From assembly GCA_963682025.1 (NCBI GenBank), contig OY821522.1:24962490-25026489 (forward strand): a DNA stretch of 64,000 bases. Direction: 5' to 3'. Both the position numbers and the translations under genes were made by a program. The notes under the pieces are model-generated. The model saw only the letters and a list, made by a program, of their open reading frames with translations. It was not told where the DNA came from and searched no databases. Source of the stretch: Cordilura impudica (Eukaryota; Arthropoda; Insecta; Diptera; Scathophagidae). Shown piece after piece: positions 11,362 to 20,149 of this stretch (position 1 is its first letter; each line of letters begins with the position of its first letter).

Positions 11362-11896
11362 AAAAAAAAAATTAGATCAGATGTAATGTTTAAAGTTGTT
11401 TTATTGTGTATTTATTGTTATACTGAAAATTTGACTATTTCTTTAGCGCTTTGTTTGTTCTATTGCAGTTAAGGAGTATGTACTTATTTTGATTTTTATT
11501 TTATTGTTATTGTTGTTGTGAGAGAATTTTTTCGTTTTCTTTTTATGCTTTGAGTTTTTAATGTGTGTAATATTATTTTTATTTTATTTATACTTTGTTG
11601 AATTGTAAATAAGGAGTATGCACTTGTTATTTTGATTCTTAATATGTTATTGTTGTGATGTAAGAGAAATTGTCGTTTTCTTTTTATGCTTTGTTCACTT
11701 AGTTTAATGTTTTGTAATTTTATAATTTTTTATTTGTGAAAATTAAAGATTTTAGATTTATTTTTGAAAAATTAAATGATTATATATAACTTTTTTGAAC
11801 TAATTAATTTCCAATACTGTTGCTATAAGTTTAAGCTTTCATTTAATAAGTATAAAAATCACTGTAGCAGTTATATTTAAAAATTCTTATGAAAAA
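11362..11896 (-). other. CR1 LINE 5' UTR
   Basis: AT-rich non-coding DNA lies between the ORF1 start and the element end. It contains two diverged copies of a segment of about 140 bp (about 11460-11570 and 11600-11700; shared words GAGTATG.ACTT and TCGTTTTCTTTTTATGCTT). Tandem 5' UTR units of this kind often carry LINE promoters, which is an inference here. Confidence 0.5.
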
Positions 11897-11913
11897 GTAC
11901 AGAGTAAAAAATT

Positions 11914-12339
11914 TTATGACCGAACTTGTCGACAGTTAAACTCAATATCATCTGTGTTAGTAAAATTTACACTAAGGCATTTTAAAAATTTCATATTTTC
12001 AGATTCAGTACTAGTTCTTAGTCGTTTATTTCTAAAGTCCAAAATTGCATTTGTTTGATATAAAAAATCTAGCCCGATTATTCCATCGAAGGTAGTTAGA
12101 TCGGGGAGCAAAAAAAATGTTGTGTTAACATTAAAAAGCCGCATAGTGCATTTTTTTTCTACAATATTATTCCCGTGAAGAGACTTTACAATAAATGGAT
12201 TATTTACTTTTGATAAAAAGTTTAGTTCCTTTAAAGGTTTTATATAATTTTTAGAGGCACCCGTGTCAATTAGCAATCCAATTTTTTTCCCTGCTATCGT
12301 TCTCTCTACATACGGTAGCAAGGAATCTTGTCTAAAAAA
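11914..12339 (-). pseudogene. pol: Errantivirus A protease (N-terminus of pol)
   Basis: The minus-strand frame after the gag-pol shift site contains a retropepsin domain: YVERTIAGKKIGLLIDTGAS (active-site DTG), then FDGIIGLDFL (the second conserved hairpin). The frame stops at 11914, but the next frame gives residues that run into the reverse transcriptase N-terminus beyond the CR1 insertion (VPQQIEKQF at 7500-7529). A frameshift therefore lies near 11905-11925. Retropepsin acts as a homodimer that processes the Gag-Pol polyprotein. Confidence 0.82.
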
Positions 12340-13523
12340 TTAATTTGGTCATATTCTTCGATTTCATTTTCTATATCTGTTGCCTCTATTTCTGCTAGGT
12401 GTTGATATTCTTGCTCTGGATGATCTCCTGGGATCTCTTCCTGTGACAGGTTGTTGATCCTCTGATGTTAAGGTCCGGTGAACCTGGCTGTGCCGCTATT
12501 CGGCCTCTTAAAAACTTGTCCCAGGGCTTGAGTATTTTGGTATTGAAATTGTTGATTTGCCTGGTATTGTGTCGGTTGCCTAAATTTTGATGAAGGATCA
12601 ACATCCATTGGTTGAACAACATCTTGCTTTTTAGGGCCGAAATTGTTTTGTTGTCGCTGTCTATTAAAGTAAGGATTTTTTCCCTGTCGATAGTCATTTG
12701 AAACAAAATTTCTGGGGCTTTGTTGCCTTTGTTCAAGTCTATGTGCCTTATCTTCTACGCTTCTCGCATAATTTGTTGCAAATAGAAATCGCTCGTGGTT
12801 TAACTCGACTTCTTGAGCCAGCGCCAGAGCAGATGGCAGGTCCTTTGGACGAGCCGAAAAAAGAACGTCGCTTAAAGACTTCTTTGTTCCTGAAATAAAA
12901 ACACGCAAGGCGTCTTGTCTGTATTTTTCATTTAGCGACGCGGCCACTACACTGTCATACGACATTATCGTCTTATTTATTAAAAGAGTAAGTTTTTTTT
13001 CTACTTCATCGTAGTATTGTAGTAATGTCGTATTTGCTTGTCGAAAGGTCGATAGTTCTTGCTCGATGATATATATTGGGCGCTTGTCAGCGTAAGTAAA
13101 GTCTAGCCTGTTAATAATTGCCTTGAAATTCAGAGGTGTGTCGTATGATGATAGCACCATGTCCGCCGAACCCTTGACTTTGTTTCTAATAATCCCTAGG
13201 GCTTGGTAGTGTTTTGAGCTGCCTTGATATTGTTCAAAAATTTTGTACACTGTATGCGCCGCTTTTCGCCAAGAAACGTATGTTTCATGTTTGCCGTCAA
13301 AGTCTGGTAACGATTTTACTATATCCAAAGGTTCGTCACACCCTATTCTATTATCGATTTCTGCATCCCTATACACTTCTACTTGTGGTGAAGAAACCGT
13401 CGAGTTAGCTAATCTGTTTGTAGCTTCGAACAATTTTTGCTCAAAATTCCTTTCCTGAACTGCCAGCGCGCTGTTCACGGCGGCCTCTACTACCTGTCTC
13501 AATTCGTCTGCATTAAGTGCCAT
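12315..13523 (-). pseudogene. gag: Errantivirus A gag with premature stop
   Basis: The frame begins MALNADELRQVVEAAVNSAL at 13523 and runs 351 codons to a TAA at 12468. It has a coiled N-terminal helix, the errantivirus capsid core (SLPDFDGKHETYVSWRKAA, RNKVKGSADMVLSSYDTPL, YADKRPIYIIEQEL), then a Gln/Asn-rich basic C-terminus (NPYFNRQRQQNN, VVQPMDVDP). No CCHC knuckle is seen. In errantivirus D the homologous gag continues into an acidic tail, and the same frame in A continues after the TAA with an acidic tail up to the frameshift heptamer, so the TAA looks like a mutation. Homologous to the gag at 42374-43609. Confidence 0.82.
12333..12339 (-). promoter_or_regulatory. Errantivirus A gag-pol frameshift heptamer (TTTTTTA)
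   Basis: On the minus strand, T TTT TTA lies exactly where the gag frame (ending ...EIEEYDQINFLDK) overlaps the protease frame one base back. It follows the X XXY YYZ rule for -1 ribosomal frameshifting and is the same heptamer as the classical retroviral U UUU UUA site. The shift would fuse Gag to protease-RT-integrase. Confidence 0.7.
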
Positions 13524-14249
13524 TTCCTGATTTCTATTCGACCACCAATTTTAATCGCGGGTTGTACGGCTTATTGGTTGTAATCTAGCTGCTAATTCTG
13601 TAGAGATTTCTTCCAAATCACTGTCAGTCATAAGGGAAATTCACTTTCTTACAAAGATTGGTTAATTCACAAATTGTAATGATAACAACTACATTTGGTT
13701 TTTTTTATATTGGCAAAACTTTAAAATTTTTTCACTCTTGTTTTTTTTTACTTTAATCTTTGTATTTTTATTTTTTTCCAAAATTAATTTCACTTTTTCA
13801 CTGAGCGTCTACTTACATTTTATCTTGATTTATTAACTTAACGTATCCTAATGACGTCTGCCTTTGCCGCTGTTGCTGATTGTTTCTCGTATTGTAAGCT
13901 GCTGTTGTAGCCACTGTTCTGCTTATTGATATTATATGTTTTTGTTCTGTTCCCGTTGATTTGACGTAGAAATTTAATGGAGTAAGTTGTTGTTGTTACC
14001 AATGTTCTGCTTAGCGATGTTATATTGCTGCTTTTCTGTTTTCTGTCGATCCGACGTAGAAGTTTAATAAAGCAAACTACTGCTGTTACCAATGTTCTGC
14101 TTAGCTATTTTATACTGTGCTTTTTATTTCCCGTCGGTCTGACGTAAAAACCTTATTCGTAGTTATAATAATTTTTTATTTGCACTTGGTGTGGAGAAAT
14201 TTAAATAAATTTAAACGACTTGGCTTTGGTTCATAAGCCGTTGGGCGCC
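13524..14249 (-). other. Errantivirus A 5' leader with three tandem repeats and a splice donor
   Basis: Non-coding leader between the primer site and gag. About 13889-14165 contains three diverged tandem units of about 90 bp, each with GTT.CCA.TGTTCTGCTTA and a GACGTAGAA-like end. At 13811-13816 the minus strand reads AAAAT/GTAAGTAG, a good 5' splice site. The last two exon bases are AT, and the env exon at 5346 begins with G. This is the position where gypsy carries its insulator, but no run of TGCATA-type insulator-protein sites is seen. Confidence 0.6.
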
Positions 14250-14250
14250 A
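14239..14250 (-). promoter_or_regulatory. Errantivirus A primer binding site (tRNA-Lys type)
   Basis: The minus strand reads TGGCGCCCAACG directly after the 5' LTR, complementary to the 3' end of an animal tRNA-Lys and identical to the gypsy-type primer site. It would prime minus-strand cDNA synthesis. Confidence 0.85.
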
Positions 14251-14545
14251 GTTTTATTAAAATATTCTTTATTAAATGAATTCCAAAATAGAACTAACTA
14301 TATCATTCACAAAACAAAAATTTATAATTAAAATTAAACCCGTTGAGACTGCCGAACTTGCATTTATTTTTGGTGTCATATATTAGACAAGCAACGTCCA
14401 CAACATTGTTGTCAGACAAAGCAGTGATCGCTGTGTTGTTGTTTATTCTTTAGCATACGCAAAAACCGCTGATGGTGCACTATGAGCTGACTACTATGCA
14501 TGTTTAGCTAGGCAACCACCTTGTTGCTGCGCGGATGTGTTAACT
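14250..14545 (-). repeat. Errantivirus A 5' LTR
   Basis: A 296-bp direct repeat of 3657-3906, nearly identical apart from a 46-bp segment (about 14440-14485) absent from the other copy. It begins AGTT and ends AACT, followed by the TATA duplication at 14546-14549. Confidence 0.9.
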
Positions 14546-14564
14546 TATATGTGTATAATTTAAT

Positions 14565-14948
14565 TTATTTTGTTAGCATTCTTATTTTCATTTTTCCCTT
14601 TTTATGCTTCTTTATGCTTTTTATTTTACTCTTTAATTTTGTTATTTCTAATATTAGTTTTATTCTTCTATCCTCATTTTCCTCGTACGTCAGCTCATTC
14701 GACTTTACAGCAATTTGTTTCTTATAGCGTGCCAGCGAACCTCCTCTGGATTTGTTGCAGTTTGGCAGTGGGAAAATCACTATTGCTGGTTCTGTCTGCT
14801 TCTTATTCTTTATAAATTTTGGAATTGGGCCGACGTTCAATATCTCTGGTCTTGGCTGGTTCTCAACGTTGCCCTCTTCTAGGATCTTAGCCCATCTAAT
14901 TTCTGCTTGCTGCACTTCTTTCCACAGTTCCTCCAGATTCTCACCCAT
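14565..14948 (-). CDS. Element B1: ORF-a, lysine-rich accessory protein
   Basis: This intact 127-residue minus-strand frame starts MGENLEELWKEVQQAEIRW. The homologous frame in element B2 is 61787-62179. Shared landmarks are an N-terminal amphipathic helix with W.....AEI.W, then P.IL..GP.P..IK (Pro-rich), FPLP or YPIP followed by an N/IRKSRG basic block, then a lysine/glutamate-rich helix likely to form a coiled coil (SNELTYEENEDRRIKLILEI). It lies between the primer-site repeats and ORF-b, which the errantivirus A insertion has moved to 3403-3549. Small ORFs before gag are known in 412/mdg1-type elements. The function of this one is unknown. Confidence 0.6.
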   Translation of the reverse strand: MGENLEELWKEVQQAEIRWAKILEEGNVENQPRPEILNVGPIPKFIKNKKQTEPAIVIFPLPNCNKSRGGSLARYKKQIAVKSNELTYEENEDRRIKLILEITKLKSKIKSIKKHKKGKMKIRMLTK

Positions 14949-15158
14949 AGAATCCTAAAAATTATTCCAAATTTTTTTTCTGCTATCCTTAAAACCAAAA
15001 AGGATCAAGACTAAACGTAAGCTATGTTTGTCCCGTTTCCTTTGCTTCCAGATTAGGCAAAATTAAATTTAACAAAGTTAAATTGCTGTATTTTTTAATT
15101 TCTGTTGCTTTGTATCTATCAGCAATTTGGTAGGATCAGAAGATTGCATATAATGTTC

Positions 15159-15342
15159 GACAGGATCGTTATATAATGTTCGGCAGGATCATTATATAAT
15201 GTTTGGCAGGATCATTATATCATGTTTGGAAGGATCATTATATAATGTTTGGCAGGATCGTTATATAATGTTTGGCAGGATCGTTATATAATGTTTGGCA
15301 GGATCGTTATATAATGTTTGGCAGGATCGCCATATAATGTTC
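15159..15342 (-). repeat. Element B1 leader: eight 23-bp repeats carrying a primer-site motif
   Basis: Eight head-to-tail 23-bp units start at 15159, 15182, 15205, 15228, 15251, 15274, 15297 and 15320 (consensus GGCAGGATCGTTATATAATG then TTT). The last unit, next to the LTR, reads GGCAGGATCGCCA, complementary to the 3' end of a tRNA-Arg, and is the probable true primer binding site. The others carry CGTTA, CATTA or similar in place of CGCCA. Each unit therefore looks like the last bases of the LTR plus the primer site. Confidence 0.8.
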
Positions 15343-15881
15343 GACGTTGATCGCAAATTAAAAGAAACACTTGTCGTTTTTCCGTTTCTAAGTCTAAAAT
15401 GTTAATGCTTTATTTACCAACAATTACCCTGCTTATAAAGAACTTATGAGAAGTTCTAGACTTCTTCGCTAAAGAGAACTTTCTAAAGTACTCTTAATAA
15501 TTATTAATACTAAGAGAGATGTTCTAACATGCTCTCGATAATCTAGTTTTACATTCAATTAGTTAATGGGGTGTGGCTTAGTTTGAAAAAATGGATACTC
15601 ATTGAATCAATGTCTAGTGGTGCGCGGCTTCACTCTCAGTTTCATTATTACTCACTGAGAATACAAGTGCTGCCGCATTCCATTCAGTACATTGACCATA
15701 TGTAGTATATGTGTATGACTCGTGCCATAGATATGAGAGCCACCCCAATGTTTGTATACATGACGCTGTACGTTAGCATTTGGCCTACATTCGTACGCTA
15801 CGTCATGTATACGCGACAAACTGATATCACCCAAATTGGAGAGTGTAGTTTGGTATCGGGTACGTATCCGATATAATGACA
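15338..15881 (-). repeat. Element B1 5' LTR (partner outside window)
   Basis: About 544 bp of non-coding DNA sits between the tRNA-Arg primer site and the errantivirus relic, bounded by TG (15338) and CA (15881) on the plus strand. A CTTTATTTACC segment near the start resembles the polyadenylation region of the B2 LTR, but overall the two LTRs differ. The matching 3' LTR would lie left of position 1. The inner boundary is uncertain by a few bases because the tandem repeat overlaps it. Confidence 0.55.
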
Positions 15882-16725
15882 ACTTTAAGATGTTTAAAAT
15901 CTATAACAAAATCTATAACTCCTTTCCTCCATTGGTCTTTGGTTTTTTGAACTACCCATAGGGATGTATGCAAGGACTTTTTGATGGTTTTAATATACCA
16001 TCTTTGAGCATTTGAACTATCTAGCTTTCTACATAACCGAATTGGTTGGGAAAAGGATACGATTTTATGTAAATTATTTCATCTGTCGATGTTCTGATCT
16101 CCGCTTGAATATACGCTTCTATGATACAACTATTTGAAACATGTTCGAATAATTTTCTCTGGATTCTCTTCATATTGTTCATACTGAGCGTCATTGCAAA
16201 TTTCGAATTGTTACATTTCTTTTGTAGTATCCTGATAAAACAATCGCCTTTGTTTTCGAGAAATGTTAGAGCAATTTTACTGGTCTATTCGTATAATTAA
16301 CTCGATAGAATTTTGTAGAGGAATCAGTTTCCATTTGTACAGGCGGTTTCGGCTGAGTCGGACTAAGTGGTAGAATATTCCATGTTTGTGTTTGAAATAT
16401 CGTATTTAAATGCGAATTCTCTCATTTGGATTAAGTTTATTTAGGGGTTGTTGGTTTAAGTTATTGGGTAACGTCGGAGGCTCAGTCTCGATAGCTCTAT
16501 ATTAAAGCTTTCACATTTTACCCTGAATAGCTATCCCTTTTAATTATATTTAAAATAAGTGAGAGCTGGTGATTTACTCTTGCATAAAACTTATCGATTA
16601 TGTTTAAATTTTTTTCCCCAACTTTCGTCGAATATATTTTGAGAGATTAATACTGTATCCGCAGAAACCCTTACCTTTTGTCGAATATGTTGTTTGTCGT
16701 GAAACATGGTTTCACACGTATAGAG
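15882..16725 (-). pseudogene. Errantivirus gag-pol relic E with internal deletions
   Basis: Minus-strand reading from high to low coordinates gives a gag piece (IRQKVRVSADTVLISQNIFD), a jump to FYARVNHQLSLILN, the gag C-terminus (PKPPVQMETDS, YRVNYTNRP), then reverse transcriptase N-terminus (AEIRTSTDEIIY, SYPFPNQFGYVES, stop, VQMLKDGILKPSKSP). All match errantivirus D gag and pol in order, with the protease and part of gag deleted and several stops. It ends abruptly at the B1 LTR, so B1 probably inserted into it. It is the oldest retroelement layer of the left part. Confidence 0.75.
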
Positions 16726-16985
16726 TGTAGTGTACAATAGTACAAGGATAGTTTAAATTTAGTATAGATACATACAGATCATTGATACAATGTACCAATA
16801 TAATAATAATAACAATAATAATAACATAATATAATATAGTATATAATAGAAACAATAATAATAATGCAATTAACCATAGCTGAATATATAAATTCATTTA
16901 ATTAATAACGATCAATTTTTCTCGAGCGTAATTATTAAATGATTATTCAAGAAACATACATACAACCCAATTCGGCATGGTAACG
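16726..16985. other. AT-rich spacer with AAT microsatellite
   Basis: Between the errantivirus relic and element C the sequence is AT-rich, with an impure AAT/ATA repeat at about 16798-16866. No coding sequence or element end was recognised. Confidence 0.6.
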
Positions 16986-17806
16986 TACATTGGCTCATTT
17001 GCTTATGTTTGAATTTTTTGTCACTTTCAATGTGGAGCAATACGATATTGTTCCGCGTTGACAGGTGTTGTTGTGTTTATTTTTTTTTGTTACCATGCGT
17101 TGTCTTGCTTCTGTTTGTATTCTTTTTTAGTTTTTTTATTGCAATGTTCTGTTATTGCAATTCTGAGCAATGACATTGACTTAATTTTTTTAGTAAACTT
17201 CCGTGTATATTAAATGTAAATGTATGTCTCTTTTTTTTCCCACGGTACTTGCATTATTATTATTATTTTTTTTGTTATTGGTTAAGTTAGCCATTTAAGT
17301 ATGTCATGGCCATGAACCGCATTGAGTTATGGTTAATGTTTTTTTTTTATTATTATTAATTTTTGCTTACAGTATTAATGCAATTTCAGTATTTTTACTT
17401 TCATTGTTGTCATAGATATTTTTAATTAGTTTTAAGATTTAATATAAATAAAGGGGAAAAAGTCAGAACAGTGGCAGATGAAGACAAGTAAGTAAGCTGT
17501 TCTGACTTTAACCGTGAGAAAGCATACTTGTCCGGCTTTGCCTCTCCTTTTTCCTTTTTCAGCCAAATAAACGCCGTTTGGGCGTTGATTGACAGTGCTT
17601 GCCAGCGCTAAAACACAATAGGCAATCATAGGGCCTGATAGGGATTTGTTGTGTTCCATAATAAATTTATGTGAGGTTAGTCCTTGGTATTCGGTCTTAA
17701 GACTTAGAGACTAAAGGCTAATGTCATATAGATTAAAGTTTTATACATCGCAGTGTTTTGGGGTTATAGCCACGGTGATCAAGCTGCTGGAATATAGCCC
17801 CAACAT
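16986..17806 (+). repeat. Element C 5' LTR
   Basis: Direct repeat of 23164-23949, from TACATTGG to CCCCAACAT. It keeps a segment of about 37 bp (about 17581-17617) that the other copy has lost between two GGC words. Confidence 0.85.
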
Positions 17807-18545
17807 TAATTGCGCAGCCGGTCTTCGGACCAATAATCGTACCGGCATTAGGCCGAATTTTGTTGAATTTTTGAGTTAGCGAATTTTTGAATATAACGTC
17901 TTATTTTGTTTGAGATATGACTAGTTACCGGGGGTATACTTAGTCATTTGGATTGTTTTATAGGTTATTGCATGCGTTTTAATTTTTTTTTTTTAGTTTT
18001 TGATTTATCAGATAGATAGTTTGCACTGTCAAATATTGTAAAGTATTAAATACATTTTTGTTGTTTCTTTTACAAATTTGGGATAGTCCTGGATTTTGAA
18101 TTTTGTTTTCAGGGAACGGTCTTAGAGTTTATTTTTATTTATTGCGTAATTATATAGATTTTTATCACATATATTAGATATAAGTTGTGAGTATATGAGT
18201 TTGATGGTTAATTGTTTTTTTTTCCGTAATATATTTTAGTGGATTTTAATTTTATTGGGATTTTAATTTTATGGCGCATCATATCCATATAAGTGGACTG
18301 ATTGTTTTTTTTTTTAAATTGTTTGTGAAAATTAGGTTATTGATGAATTTCCAGGAATTTTAAATTACAGATGAATGTTAAATTATAGTTGGTTTGATAC
18401 TCTCAGATTTTATTGTTTTTATATAGGGAGGGATTTTTTTCAGCATATAGCTTTAGCAAACAAAGCGATATAATTTTGCTGTTTGGTTAGAACTATAAAG
18501 ATCGTTTTTTTTACGGTTTAGTAGGGACTGGGTTGGTAAATTCGT
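17807..18545 (+). other. Element C 5' leader
   Basis: About 740 bp of T-rich non-coding DNA. The primer-site-like sequence is at 17809-17825. No ORF of note is seen before the gag start at 18546. Confidence 0.6.
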
Positions 18546-20148
18546 ATGGTGGCAACACTGGTCGAATTAGAACAAGCGAAACAACTGCTAGCGGACTTCA
18601 GGATGAAGACGGATTATTTCCTCGAAATGCTTTGGGACGAGATCAGACGTCGGTGCCAGAGCAAGGAGAATTTTCATCTCATAAAGGCTAAGGTTGAGGG
18701 TACCTGGAAACTCACTAGATTGGAAGAGGCAGATCTAGTGCTAGAGGATTTGTGCCGGTTTGTTGACACTCAAGAGGAGTGTAATACCGGGAAGATCTTG
18801 GAACTTAAGAAGGAATTGGAGGCTCTCCAAAATCAAAGCAAGAGGCTTAAGAACGAAATTCAGGAGAATCTAAAAGAGGCCGAGATTTTAGACAAGGAGA
18901 ACGAGGCCCTACGGAGGACAATATCGGGTGCAGGCGCGTCCTCGGTCAGAAGATTAGGGCTCTAGGACCTCGAGGAAGCCAATAGGAGAATTTCCCAGTT
19001 GCAGGGTCAGCTATGTTTAGCACAAAAAGAGCGCAGTATACAGACGGGGGATCTGTATCATAAGGAGCCTAAGGGGCAACAGCCAGCACAGATGATGTCC
19101 TCCCAGGATATTCTGAAGACGGTCAAGCGTTGGTGCCTACGTTCTGCGGCGAGCCATCACCGACCTTGCAGACTGAAGTGTATAAATTCGTTGATGTGTG
19201 TCGGTTGGCGGCGAAGGGGGTGCCGCCAGAGAAGGTGGAAGAATATTTGGAAATTGTGAAACAGAGGCTTTACGAGGATGCGTACCAGTTGGTGAGGTTA
19301 CGTACTTTTACGTCAGTGAATGAGTTGTTGGGAATTGTAAAGTCAACATATTTAAAGAGTAGGTCGCTTGACTCGGTGCTAAGGGAGCTATATGAAGCCT
19401 GCCAAAGGAGGGATGAGGATGTGAGACAGTTTGCTAGGCGTCTTCAGACATTAGCAGCAACAGCTTATGCCGTACTGGATGAAAACTATAAAGGGAGAAA
19501 AGACGAGATAATGACTATTGAGATAGAAAGAAAGGTAAAATCAGCGTTCACATCTGGCCTGAGGGATCCAATGCTGCGTGGTAGGATTTTGGCAAGCAGC
19601 TCGTGTAGGTTGGACGATCTTTCGAATGAAGCATTGGCGGCGCAAGCAACTCTTTGGAGAGGGGATGATCCTCCGTTAAGGGGTGTAAACTTTAACGAGG
19701 AGTAAACCCGCGAGGATCCAGTCTCGGGTTTCGTGGAGCCGTAGAACAGTTGTTGCGCAGGACGGAGGCAGATAAGGCGGCTGGGTCAAGTGGTATTGCA
19801 TAAAATAACGCTGGGTCAAGTGGCAATGCATACAAAGCACCGCCCTGTTCGTTCTGTCAACGGGCGGGACACACTCGGGATGTATGTTGGACGAGGAAGA
19901 ATTCTCCATATTGTGTTGAATGTAGAATATACGGCCATGAGCCAGGTAGGAGCTGTGGGAAGGGACCCTCGACGATGGAGAGAGGGCAACCTGGAGGTTC
20001 GATACCAAAAGGGAAATGCTATAATTGCGGCAAGGAAGGACATTTTAGTAGGCAATGTACACAGGGGAGAAATGTGTCGGGAAAAGGGCAGGGCCACCGA
20101 CTCGTCCACGCGAAAGTTGGTAACATCGGAATCTGCGGAGGCTGCTGA
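18546..20148 (+). pseudogene. gag: Element C gag, broken
   Basis: Gag is spread over three frames. From 18546, MVATLVELEQAKQLLADF begins an N-terminal domain ending in a long coiled coil (LELKKELEALQNQSKRLKNE). A stop lies at 18963-18965 and the same frame continues to about 19125. From about 19130 to 19705 the capsid follows in another frame (YKFVDVCRLAAKGVPPEKVEEY, DVRQFARRLQTLA). From about 19815 a third frame has three zinc knuckles: CSFCQRAGHTRDVC, YCVECRIYGHEPGRSC and CYNCGKEGHFSRQC (20017-20058), ending at a TGA at 20146-20148. Three CCHC motifs and a coiled-coil N-terminus set it apart from the errantivirus gags in this window. Confidence 0.8.
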
Positions 20149-20149
20149 G

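Larger units (their letters stand above)
7530..11896 (-). mobile_element. CR1-clade LINE, near full length, inserted in errantivirus A pol
   Basis: The minus-strand non-LTR element has a 5' UTR (11362-11896), a PHD-finger ORF1, an endonuclease-reverse transcriptase ORF2, and a 3' end made of AAAT repeats (7530-7553). The pol sequence on both sides is contiguous when the element is removed, with GTAC at 7526-7529 and again at 11897-11900 as the likely 4-bp duplication. Only a few lesions are visible (one frameshift in ORF1; one stop and one frameshift in ORF2), so it is younger than errantivirus A. The closest family recalled is the Drosophila CR1A type. Confidence 0.85.
3657..14545 (-). mobile_element. 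Errantivirus A (gypsy-type endogenous retrovirus), defective
   Basis: A minus-strand Ty3/gypsy element with gag, pol and env is bounded by LTRs at 3657-3906 and 14250-14545. It is flanked by a TATA target duplication (3653-3656 and 14546-14549). LTR ends are AGTT...AACT, as in the gypsy group. It lies in the leader region of element B1. Defects seen: premature stop in gag, frameshift between protease and reverse transcriptase, nonsense codon in reverse transcriptase, deletions in integrase, a lesion in env, and a CR1 LINE (7530-11896) inserted in pol. The element cannot be autonomous. Confidence 0.9.

Noticed and set aside
15159..15342. CRISPR-like array
   Set aside because: Units are contiguous without spacers and lie in an insect retroelement leader.
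17432..17659. 75-codon minus-strand frame in the element C LTR
   Set aside because: It lies wholly in the LTR, is broken in the other LTR copy (23611-23802) and has no protein motif.
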